From the NCBI GenBank assembly GCA_945896935.1, contig CAMDER010000068.1, forward strand, positions 1-8,937: a stretch of 8,937 nucleotides of DNA, given 5' to 3'. Under the pieces are notes generated by a model. It was not told the DNA's origin. It did no database searches and saw nothing but the letters and a program-made list of their open reading frames with translations. Of the stretch, positions 1 to 5,786 are shown piece by piece. The number at the start of each line of letters is the position of its first letter. Position 1 is the stretch's first letter. This DNA is from Bifidobacterium breve. GTDB taxonomy: Bacteria > Actinomycetota > Acidimicrobiia > Acidimicrobiales > Ilumatobacteraceae. Both the position numbers and the translations under genes were made by a program.

Positions 1-855
1 CAGTTGTTCTCTGAACCTGGTTCGGGTTCAGACTTTGCCGGCTTGTCAGCCAAGGGTGTACGCGATGGCGATGAATGGATTGCTAATGGTCAAAAAGTTT
101 GGACGACGTTGGCGCACTTGTCGCGTTGGGGACTCTTGATCGTTCGAACCGATTCGGAAGCCGTCAAGCATGCGGGTATGACCGCATTCGTCGTTGACAT
201 GCAAGCTCCTGGAGTTGAGATTCGTCCGCTGTATCAGATCACTGGTGAGGCTGAATTCAATGAGGTGTACTTCACTGATGTTCGCATCCCCGCTAGTGAA
301 ATGTTGGGCAACGTAGGAGACGGTTGGCGCGTTTCGTTAACGACGTTGATGAACGAGCGCGTGTCAATTGGCGGCGCAATTCCTGCTAAGGGTTCAGGAG
401 CGATCCGTGATGCGGTCAAGGTGTGGAACGCGTTGTCAACCGATCGACGCGATCCGGCTACTCGTGATGAACTGATGAAGTTGTGGGTTCGTGCTGAACT
501 ACTTCGCTTGACGAATATTCGGGCGTCACAAAATCGCAAAATGGGCGATCCGGGTCCTGAAGGGTCAATTGCCAAGTTGGCGATGGCCGAATTACACAAG
601 GACATTTATTCATTTACGGTATCGATGATGGGGGCCGACGGAATGTTGTTCCCGAGTGGTTACCAGATGATTCGGCCCGAGCACGCAATGGGCCTAGAGA
701 ATCCGCAGAAGGCATTCTTGCGCAGTCGCGCGAATTCTATTGAAGGTGGAACGAGTGAAGTAATGCGCAACATCTTGGGAGAGCGAGTGCTCGGACTCCC
801 TGGTGATGTTCGTGTTGATCGCGACATGGCGTGGAGCAAAGTTCCCCGTAACTAA
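1..855 (+). CDS. Acyl-CoA dehydrogenase, C-terminal 284 residues (5' end outside window)
   Basis: This flavoenzyme family oxidises an acyl-CoA to the 2-enoyl-CoA in fatty-acid or branched-chain degradation. The frame is open from base 1, so the gene begins before the window. Family members are near 400 residues, so roughly 110 are missing, including the N-terminal helical domain. Visible residues 2-11 are the family signature LFSEPGSGSD, followed by the middle beta-barrel with QKVWTTLAH (about 30-38) and the strand FNEVYFTDVRIP (about 86-97). The C-terminal helical domain ends with the flavin-contacting stretch GGTSEVMRNILGERVLGLP (249-267). The residue aligned with the catalytic Glu of medium-chain enzymes is Gly249, as in many actinobacterial FadE-type proteins. 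The base may therefore lie elsewhere, for example in the E-L-L-R-L helix near residue 166; that is inference. The substrate cannot be told from sequence. The TAA stop lies 4 bp from the stop of the convergent gene. Confidence 0.95.
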   Translation, partial: QLFSEPGSGSDFAGLSAKGVRDGDEWIANGQKVWTTLAHLSRWGLLIVRTDSEAVKHAGMTAFVVDMQAPGVEIRPLYQITGEAEFNEVYFTDVRIPASEMLGNVGDGWRVSLTTLMNERVSIGGAIPAKGSGAIRDAVKVWNALSTDRRDPATRDELMKLWVRAELLRLTNIRASQNRKMGDPGPEGSIAKLAMAELHKDIYSFTVSMMGADGMLFPSGYQMIRPEHAMGLENPQKAFLRSRANSIEGGTSEVMRNILGERVLGLPGDVRVDRDMAWSKVPRN

Positions 856-859
856 ATTG

Positions 860-1270
860 TTAGTGGCCAGTTTGCAGCATGACGCCGACAAACATTGCTC
901 CCAGCGAGATCAGTAATCCGAACGCTCCTCCGAGCGCAAGGGCCAACTTGGTTTTTCCGACTGAATGAATGACTGCGAACATGGCGGCAGCCATGGCGAG
1001 CAATACGTGGACGAACATAGTGACTTGATAATCCGTTGACATGTCGCCAACTTTGATATCGAGAATGTTCCACATGCCGGTGACAAAGACAACGGCAAAG
1101 GCGGGCCAAGCGACCCGAGCGTAGGCATTGGCAGCAACTTTGAGCGATTCAGGCGCCACTTTACGTAACTTAGGGACAAGGCCGCCTAAAACAATTTGCC
1201 CTCCGACCCAAATCGAGGCACCGAAGACATGCAAGAAGAGGCGGATCGAATCGGCTGTCGGGGAAAGCAT
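860..1270 (-). CDS. Small four-helix membrane protein, CopD/DUF2269-like
   Basis: This is a 136-residue integral membrane protein with four predicted helices at about residues 9-31, 54-72, 82-103 and 109-131. Helix 1 carries LFLHVFGASIWVGGQ, which resembles the first helix of CopD-type copper-resistance proteins and related small membrane families whose helix histidines bind heme or metal. His14 (helix 1), His88 and His102 (helix 3) are candidate ligands; function is unproven. The gene follows ispH on the same strand after a 12-bp gap, so the two are probably cotranscribed. I see no Shine-Dalgarno sequence before the ATG, so translation may be coupled to ispH. No signal peptide or soluble domain is visible. 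The family assignment is by helix pattern and the LHVxGASIWVGG motif only; a specific role in copper or heme handling would be a guess. Confidence 0.85.
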   Translation of the reverse strand: MLSPTADSIRLFLHVFGASIWVGGQIVLGGLVPKLRKVAPESLKVAANAYARVAWPAFAVVFVTGMWNILDIKVGDMSTDYQVTMFVHVLLAMAAAMFAVIHSVGKTKLALALGGAFGLLISLGAMFVGVMLQTGH

Positions 1271-1282
1271 GTTTGTAGATTG

Positions 1283-2311
1283 TCACAAACTGGCGAGTAC
1301 CGCACTAGCCGCTAATGCACGATCATCAACCTGAGGGCGATCTGATAAAGATCCACCCGACATTGCCGTGACGGCAGTTTCAATGGCGGATTGTAAATCA
1401 CGAAGGTTGCGCGGCGGTGGGAAGTATTCGTCTTCTTCGGTGTACCGCACTTCTTCAACTCCGTTAATTGGCGCGAGACGAGCGATGACTGCGTTAACAA
1501 GTTCTTCAGGAGCCGATGCGCCTGCGGTGACTCCAACAATTCCGTGAAGATCTGCGGGCAATTCATTTTCGGTATTGATACGAAAAACTTGTTCACATCC
1601 GGCTTCTCGTGCCAGACGTTCAAGGGCGCGAGTATTTGACGAGTTCGCCGATCCAATCACGATGATCGCATCACAGCGTGGGGCCATTGACATCAGAGCC
1701 GACTGACGATTCGTTGTGGCGAAACACAGGTCGCTGCGACCAGGAGTCCAAACTTGGGGAAACCGTTCTTTCACTCGAACTGCGACTTCAGCCCAATCGC
1801 GATGCGACAAAGTTGTTTGCGCGAGAAGAGCGACAGGTCCGTTGAATTCGGGCAGAGCATTTACTTCGTCAATTGATTCAACACGCGAAATTGAATTGGG
1901 AGCTACAGCCATGGTGCCAACGGCTTCTTCATGTCCTTCGTGACCGACGTACACGATGCGGAAGCCTTTGCCCGAGCGAACCTTGACTTCGTGGTGCACC
2001 TTAGTAACAAGTGGACAGACTGAGTCAACGACTACTGATCCTCGGGCGCGAGCAGCTTCAACTACTTCTGGAGCCGAACCATGGGCCGACAACATGATGG
2101 GACAACCTAAAGGAACTTCATTGATGTCATCGACGAAAATGACTCCAAGTTGTTCGAAGCGTTCAACGACTAATTTGTTATGAACGATTTCGTGATAGCA
2201 GTACACCGGTGCATCGAAACTGCGCACCATCCACGCCAAGGCTTTGATCGCCATCTCAACACCTGCGCAAAACCCTCGTGGGGCCGCGAGTAGGACGCGA
2301 TCGACGTTCAT
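1283..2311 (-). CDS. ispH: 4-hydroxy-3-methylbut-2-enyl diphosphate reductase (IspH/LytB)
   Basis: IspH is the final enzyme of the MEP pathway. It reduces HMBPP to isopentenyl and dimethylallyl diphosphate with an oxygen-sensitive [4Fe-4S] cluster in the cytoplasm. All expected residues are present in 342 residues: cluster cysteines Cys15 (RGFCAGV), Cys99 (DSVCPLV) and Cys196 (SDLCFATTNRQ); substrate histidines His40/44 (YHEIVHN), His77 (SAHGS) and His127 in GHEGHEEAVGT, where Glu129 corresponds to the catalytic glutamate; Thr166/167; and Ser221-x-Asn223 of GSANSSNT. The length is slightly above the usual 310-340 because of a tail of about 35 residues after EYFPPPRNLRDL, a poorly conserved stretch ending in ALAASAVLASL. 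The ATG at 2311 is followed directly by the conserved N-terminus. No Shine-Dalgarno precedes it; a TAGCCT hexamer sits 7 nt upstream, suggesting a leaderless mRNA. It probably heads an operon with the membrane gene downstream. Confidence 0.98.
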   Translation of the reverse strand: MNVDRVLLAAPRGFCAGVEMAIKALAWMVRSFDAPVYCYHEIVHNKLVVERFEQLGVIFVDDINEVPLGCPIMLSAHGSAPEVVEAARARGSVVVDSVCPLVTKVHHEVKVRSGKGFRIVYVGHEGHEEAVGTMAVAPNSISRVESIDEVNALPEFNGPVALLAQTTLSHRDWAEVAVRVKERFPQVWTPGRSDLCFATTNRQSALMSMAPRCDAIIVIGSANSSNTRALERLAREAGCEQVFRINTENELPADLHGIVGVTAGASAPEELVNAVIARLAPINGVEEVRYTEEDEYFPPPRNLRDLQSAIETAVTAMSGGSLSDRPQVDDRALAASAVLASL

Positions 2312-2318
2312 GAGTACG

Positions 2319-2324
2319 AGGCTA
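2319..2324 (-). promoter_or_regulatory. Probable -10 element of ispH, leaderless type
   Basis: On the minus strand the hexamer TAGCCT ends 7 nt before the ispH ATG. It fits the actinobacterial -10 consensus TANNNT, and the predicted transcription start falls on or beside the A of the start codon. No ribosome-binding site and no convincing -35 box are visible. The match is mirrored on the other side of the spacer. Confidence 0.5.
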
Positions 2325-2369
2325 ATGCTCGAACGGTTGCATTGAGAGAATGTACCTATATGACGCAGG

Positions 2370-2375
2370 TAGCCT
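2370..2375 (+). promoter_or_regulatory. Probable -10 element of the radical-SAM/der operon, leaderless type
   Basis: TAGCCT lies exactly 7 nt before the ATG at 2383, the same hexamer at the same distance as in front of ispH on the opposite strand. No Shine-Dalgarno is present between it and the start codon. A TTGAGA at 2342-2347 resembles a -35 box but would be about 22 bp away, too far for a normal spacer. Confidence 0.5.
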
Positions 2376-2382
2376 GTGAAAT

Positions 2383-3807
2383 ATGTCCGTCAAGCAATCT
2401 GCGCCAGTTGTGGTCGCTATCACGCCAGATTCTCCGGCGTTTAAGTTTGGACTGCAGCCTGGCGATGAGGTGATTCGTTTGAACGGAATGGTTCCGCGCG
2501 ACATCATTGAGTGGCGTTTGATGGCCGATGAAGCAGAAGTTGAGATCGATTTTGTGCGCGGCGGTCTCGAAATGCAGACAACTGTCCTAAAAAATGCTGG
2601 CGAGACTCTGGGCGCTGAAGTCGCCAGTGCCTTATTCGACCGAGTTCGCACCTGCGACAATCACTGTGCGTTCTGCTTTATTTACCAGTTGCCTCCTGGG
2701 ATGCGTAAGAGTCTGTATCTCAAAGATGATGACTATCGCTTGAGTTTTCTGTATGGCAATTTCACAACGTTGACGCGTTTTACCGAAGCCGATCTCGAGC
2801 GGGTGATCACTGAAGGCCTTTCGCCGTTGAACGTCAGTATTCATGCCACCGACCCAGTGATTCGCAGTGAAATGTTGCGCAACCCTCGCGGTGGTATGAG
2901 TCTTCGCTGGTTGACTCAGCTTCTCAAACACGACATCACAGTGAACGGGCAGATCGTTGTATGCCCAGGCATTAATGATGGTTCAGTCCTTGAGGACTCG
3001 ATGACTGGCATTCTTGATCGATATGCCGACTTGCACCATGTGGCGTTGGTTCCGTTAGGTATTAGTCGTTACAACAACGAAACCTCAATGCGTGCTCATA
3101 CCCAAGAAGAAGCGCGACGAGTTGTTGACTTAGTGCACCATTGGCAAGAGATTTTTCTGACTCATGTCGGTCACCGCATGGTGTTTGCTGCCGATGAGTA
3201 TTACTTGATGGCCGGAGTTCCTTTTCCTCCTGGCGAACATTATGAAGGTTTTGGTTTGCACGAAGACGGCATCGGAATGGCACGAACATTTGAATGGGAA
3301 TTCGATGGACGACTTGATGTTCCGACTGGACCACAGAGTGGATTTTTTGCTGCCGTTGACGGAGCACCAGCAGAGGGTTACCGCGCTCCTCGAAATCCTG
3401 CTGGCGACACTGGTCTTCGTGGATGCGGGGGATCAAACGATTCAAATCTGGCAATGATTTCTCTCACTCCACGTCGAAATGCCCCGGTTGGTGTCGTGAC
3501 TGCTCCTTACGGAGCCCAGGTTCTCGCTCCGATGCTCGCTCGATGCGGACGTTCTGATGTGCGTCTCGTCACGGTCGAAAATGATTTCTTTGGTGGAAAT
3601 ACTGCGGTGACTGGCCTCATGGTGGGCAAAGACATCGCTCGGGCGCTGGAAAACGAGCCTGAGGGACACCGCTATTTGCTCCCTGACGTGTGTTTATCGG
3701 AAGGTCGTTTCCTTGACGGCTTAACCACGGCAGACTTACCGCGTCCTGTTGAGGTCATCCCGACCGACGGAATTGCCTTGCGGCGAGCATTGGAAATAGC
3801 CAAATGA
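2383..3807 (+). CDS. PDZ / radical SAM / DUF512 protein (putative Fe-S oxidoreductase)
   Basis: This 474-residue cytoplasmic protein has three parts. Residues about 5-65 form a PDZ-like domain (SPAFKFGLQPGDEVIRLNG). Next comes a short radical-SAM-like core with Cys91, Cys95 and Cys98 in the CxxxCxxC motif (CDNHCAFCFIYQLPPGMR), followed by LNVSIHATDP and VNGQIVVCPGINDG. The C-terminal half is DUF512, recognised by VENDFFGGNTAVTGLMVGKDI (397-417) and a LLPDVCL...FLDG ending. The three cysteines should hold a [4Fe-4S] cluster that cleaves S-adenosylmethionine; the reaction of this family is not known to me. Its 3' end overlaps der by ATGA, so the two are translationally coupled. As I recall, the same pairing with der occurs in clostridia, which suggests a role near ribosome assembly or translation, but this is inference. 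The ATG at 2383 is chosen because it directly precedes the PDZ domain and has a leaderless-type -10 box in front. Confidence 0.93.
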   Translation: MSVKQSAPVVVAITPDSPAFKFGLQPGDEVIRLNGMVPRDIIEWRLMADEAEVEIDFVRGGLEMQTTVLKNAGETLGAEVASALFDRVRTCDNHCAFCFIYQLPPGMRKSLYLKDDDYRLSFLYGNFTTLTRFTEADLERVITEGLSPLNVSIHATDPVIRSEMLRNPRGGMSLRWLTQLLKHDITVNGQIVVCPGINDGSVLEDSMTGILDRYADLHHVALVPLGISRYNNETSMRAHTQEEARRVVDLVHHWQEIFLTHVGHRMVFAADEYYLMAGVPFPPGEHYEGFGLHEDGIGMARTFEWEFDGRLDVPTGPQSGFFAAVDGAPAEGYRAPRNPAGDTGLRGCGGSNDSNLAMISLTPRRNAPVGVVTAPYGAQVLAPMLARCGRSDVRLVTVENDFFGGNTAVTGLMVGKDIARALENEPEGHRYLLPDVCLSEGRFLDGLTTADLPRPVEVIPTDGIALRRALEIAK

Positions 3808-5159
3808 GTGAAGAAATAGAAATTCAACTTCCAGTCGCTGTCATCGTCGGTCGTCCAAATGTCGGTAAGAGCACCCTTTTTAACCGGGTCATTGGTGAGC
3901 AAGCGGCAATTGTCGAGGACCGACCAGGCGTGACTCGCGACCGAAAAGAACTTGAAGCGAATTGGCTCGGCCATCGATTCATGCTTGTCGATACTGGTGG
4001 TTGGATGCCGGGTGGTTCGGAACTTGATGCCAAAGTCAGTCGTCAAGTTGAAGCGGCTGTTCGTCATGCCGATTTAGTGATTTTTGTTGTTGATGGTTCG
4101 GTGGGCGCGACCGACGATGACGAACTCATGGCGAGCTGGCTGCGTAAGTCGGCCGCAAGTGTGATGTTGGTCGTGAACAAGGCCGACAATGATCGTCGTG
4201 AAGCTGATCGTTGGGATTTCTTGTCGCTCGGTTTGGGTGACCCGTATCCAGTGAGCGCATTGCATGGTCGGCGCGCTGGCGACTTGCTCGATGAAGTCAT
4301 CGTCCGCATGCCGACATCTCCATTGAGTGAGGAATATATTCCGAATTATGGACTCGACCAAGAGATCGTTCCTGTTGGTGAACAAAAGCCACCGAGGGTC
4401 GCTCTTGTGGGTCGACCAAATGTTGGTAAGAGCACTTTGTTCAATCGCTTAGTCGGCGAAGATCGGGCGGTCGTTCACGACATGCCAGGTACGACTCGTG
4501 ACTCGATTGACACTTTGGTAGAAACCGAAGACGGACCAGTCGTGTTCGTGGATACGGCTGGTATGCGCCGCCGTTCACGCATCGATGATTCTGCCGAGTA
4601 CTACTCGCTGGTTCGTGCGTTGCGCGCCGTCGATGGATCAGATATCGCGCTCTTTGTGATCGATGCAACGCAAGGTATTACTGCCCAAGATCAACGACTT
4701 GCTGAACGAATTGACGCTGCTGGCTGCCCGATTGTGATCATGTTGAACAAGTGGGAATTGATTGATGACGCCGAAGAGCGTGAGCGAATTGATCTTGAAG
4801 TCAAGCGCAAGTTGTACTTCGTTGATGATGCTCCAGTTCTGAAGGTATCTGCGCTGACTGGTAAGGGCGTGCATAAATTGCGTCCGGTCTTGCAAGAAGC
4901 GATTTTGCAATACCACCGTCGGATCCCGACACGTGATGTGAACCGAGTGATTGCTGATGCTCAGCAACGTCAAGCCGCCGGTGGTGGAGCACGAGTGATG
5001 TACGCACTACAAGGAGCCACCGACCCGCCGACGTTTACGTTGTTCGTCAATCGTGAGCTTCCACATACTTATTTGCGTTACCTCGAGCGAAGTATTCGTG
5101 AAGCCTTTAACTTTGGCTCAACCCCCTTGAAGTTGCGAGTGCGTAAGCGGGCCGACTGA
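3804..5159 (+). CDS. der: Ribosome biogenesis GTPase Der (EngA), two tandem G domains
   Basis: Der is an essential GTPase that helps assemble the 50S ribosomal subunit. The 451 residues show the diagnostic arrangement of two G domains and a C-terminal KH-like domain. G domain 1 has the P-loop GRPNVGKS (16-23), RPGVTRD (40-46), DTGG (63-66), NKAD (125-128) and SAL (151-153). G domain 2 has GRPNVGKS (203-210), PGTTRD (228-233), DTAG (250-253), NKWE (315-318) and SALTG (349-353). The KH-like domain runs from about 370 to the end and closes with the usual basic tail KLRVRKRAD. The second G4 motif is NKWE, where Der proteins usually have NKWD; the substitution is conservative but touches the guanine-recognising acid. 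The start overlaps the preceding stop (ATGA), giving translational coupling. Arginine codons are almost all CGN, the housekeeping style of this genome. Confidence 0.98.
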   Translation: MSEEIEIQLPVAVIVGRPNVGKSTLFNRVIGEQAAIVEDRPGVTRDRKELEANWLGHRFMLVDTGGWMPGGSELDAKVSRQVEAAVRHADLVIFVVDGSVGATDDDELMASWLRKSAASVMLVVNKADNDRREADRWDFLSLGLGDPYPVSALHGRRAGDLLDEVIVRMPTSPLSEEYIPNYGLDQEIVPVGEQKPPRVALVGRPNVGKSTLFNRLVGEDRAVVHDMPGTTRDSIDTLVETEDGPVVFVDTAGMRRRSRIDDSAEYYSLVRALRAVDGSDIALFVIDATQGITAQDQRLAERIDAAGCPIVIMLNKWELIDDAEERERIDLEVKRKLYFVDDAPVLKVSALTGKGVHKLRPVLQEAILQYHRRIPTRDVNRVIADAQQRQAAGGGARVMYALQGATDPPTFTLFVNRELPHTYLRYLERSIREAFNFGSTPLKLRVRKRAD

Positions 5160-5164
5160 TTGCT

Positions 5165-5437
5165 ATGCCTTTTTGCGAAGATTGTGCGAAGTATTGGGCG
5201 CCAAGTGCCATGTCAACAGATGGATCATGTCCGACCTGTCATCGGGTACTTGAATCTCCACAGATTGCAAGCACGGTTCCGATTCATCGCCAAGTGACTG
5301 CAGAAAATTTAAATTTGCGTCGATTGGCCAATGGTCTTGCGGACGATGATGATGCCAAAGCCCCGTGGCATTTCAAACTCTTAGTTGTTGCCCTGTGTGT
5401 TTACCTAGGTTGGCGCGTTATACAAATCTTCGTGTGA
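5165..5437 (+). CDS. Small zinc-ribbon protein with one C-terminal membrane helix
   Basis: This 90-residue protein starts 5 bp after the der stop and is surely in the same transcript. Cys4-x2-Cys7 and Cys22-x2-Cys25 (FCEDC, SCPTC) form a four-cysteine zinc ribbon with a 14-residue loop. An acidic linker follows (DDDDAK, 60-65), then one hydrophobic helix at about 68-88 with an extremely short tail. The expected topology is an N-terminal cytoplasmic zinc ribbon held at the membrane. I do not recognise a named family. The position behind der suggests a link with translation or ribosome quality at the membrane, but that is only inference from context. No Shine-Dalgarno precedes the ATG; re-initiation after der is likely. 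Confidence 0.85.
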   Translation: MPFCEDCAKYWAPSAMSTDGSCPTCHRVLESPQIASTVPIHRQVTAENLNLRRLANGLADDDDAKAPWHFKLLVVALCVYLGWRVIQIFV

Positions 5438-5471
5438 GATACGTCTTTGAATGAGATGCTTCTAATGTCGC

Positions 5472-5579
5472 GTGTTGAGCAATATTCCGATTCCGCCCCC
5501 TAAAGGAGCTCCTGGTTATCAGTCGGTCTCAAGACCAACTGGTCAGTTTCATGGCGTTCAGTACGAATCTGGTGAGTAA
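5472..5579 (+). CDS. Doubtful small proline-rich ORF (35 residues)
   Basis: The frame opens at GTG (5472) or TTG (5475) and ends at TAA (5577-5579). The translation begins LSNIPIPPPKGAPGYQ, which resembles the proline-rich N-terminal tails of many actinobacterial membrane proteins, and ends QYESGE. No Shine-Dalgarno precedes either start. It could be a real small protein, the 5' remnant of a larger decayed gene, or chance. Codons are unremarkable. Nothing homologous continues in the other frames downstream as far as I can see. Confidence 0.2.
   Translation: MLSNIPIPPPKGAPGYQSVSRPTGQFHGVQYESGE
5520..5541. repeat. Imperfect inverted repeat, 10-nt arms
   Basis: Arms CAGTCGGTCT (5520-5529) and AGACCAACTG (5532-5541) are reverse complements except for one position, separated by only 2 nt. 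Such a short loop argues against an RNA hairpin and for a DNA-binding dyad, if it has any function. No T tract follows, so it is not an intrinsic terminator. Confidence 0.35.
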
Positions 5580-5743
5580 TTCCAAACCCCAGTGTTGATG
5601 GGGTAGTGAATGCTGTTTCAGTAAACGTCGGGCCAAAAGTTCTTGCGGCAAACGATGATGGGGGATCACCGCCTCAGTCCGTTCGCCATTACCCACACCC
5701 AAGTTTGGCGCGATGTTGCGAAATCCAATTGTGAAGTTGGGTC

Positions 5744-5749
5744 TATAGT
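5744..5749 (+). promoter_or_regulatory. Possible -10 element for the repeat-bearing membrane protein
   Basis: TATAGT matches TANNNT and would start transcription near 5756, giving a leader of about 31 nt that contains the GGAG ribosome-binding site. No -35 box at proper spacing is seen; TTGCGA at 5716-5721 is about 22 bp away. Confidence 0.3.
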
Positions 5750-5777
5750 TCAAATTGTAAAGCGAATCGGTCACAAT

Positions 5778-5781
5778 GGAG
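5778..5781 (+). promoter_or_regulatory. Ribosome-binding site that fixes the start at 5787
   Basis: GGAG lies 5 nt before the ATG at 5787. The same frame is open upstream to 5643, but that part has no ribosome-binding site and reads as non-coding (48 residues with no hydrophobic pattern). The site therefore favours the shorter protein, whose first membrane helix begins soon after the start. Confidence 0.65.
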
Positions 5782-5786
5782 TACCT

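Larger units (their letters stand above)
5438..5786. other. 349-bp spacer between der operon and repeat-bearing membrane protein
   Basis: No confident gene lies here. It holds a doubtful 35-codon proline-rich ORF (5472-5579, +), a 10-bp palindrome AGGAGCTCCT (5504-5513), an imperfect inverted repeat (5520-5541), a weak 5-bp hairpin ACCCC/GGGGT (5586-5604) without a T tract, and a -10-like TATAGT (5744-5749). An 81-codon minus-strand ORF with GTG start (5774-5529) also spans it but has no ribosome-binding site. No clear terminator for the der operon is visible. Confidence 0.6.

Noticed and set aside
5586..5604. ACCCC/GGGGT hairpin as terminator of the der operon
   Set aside because: The stem is only 5 bp with a 9-nt loop and no T tract follows.
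5643..5786. Upstream extension of the repeat-bearing membrane protein by 48 residues
   Set aside because: No ribosome-binding site at the upstream start, non-coding composition, and a GGAG site placed 5 nt before the ATG at 5787.
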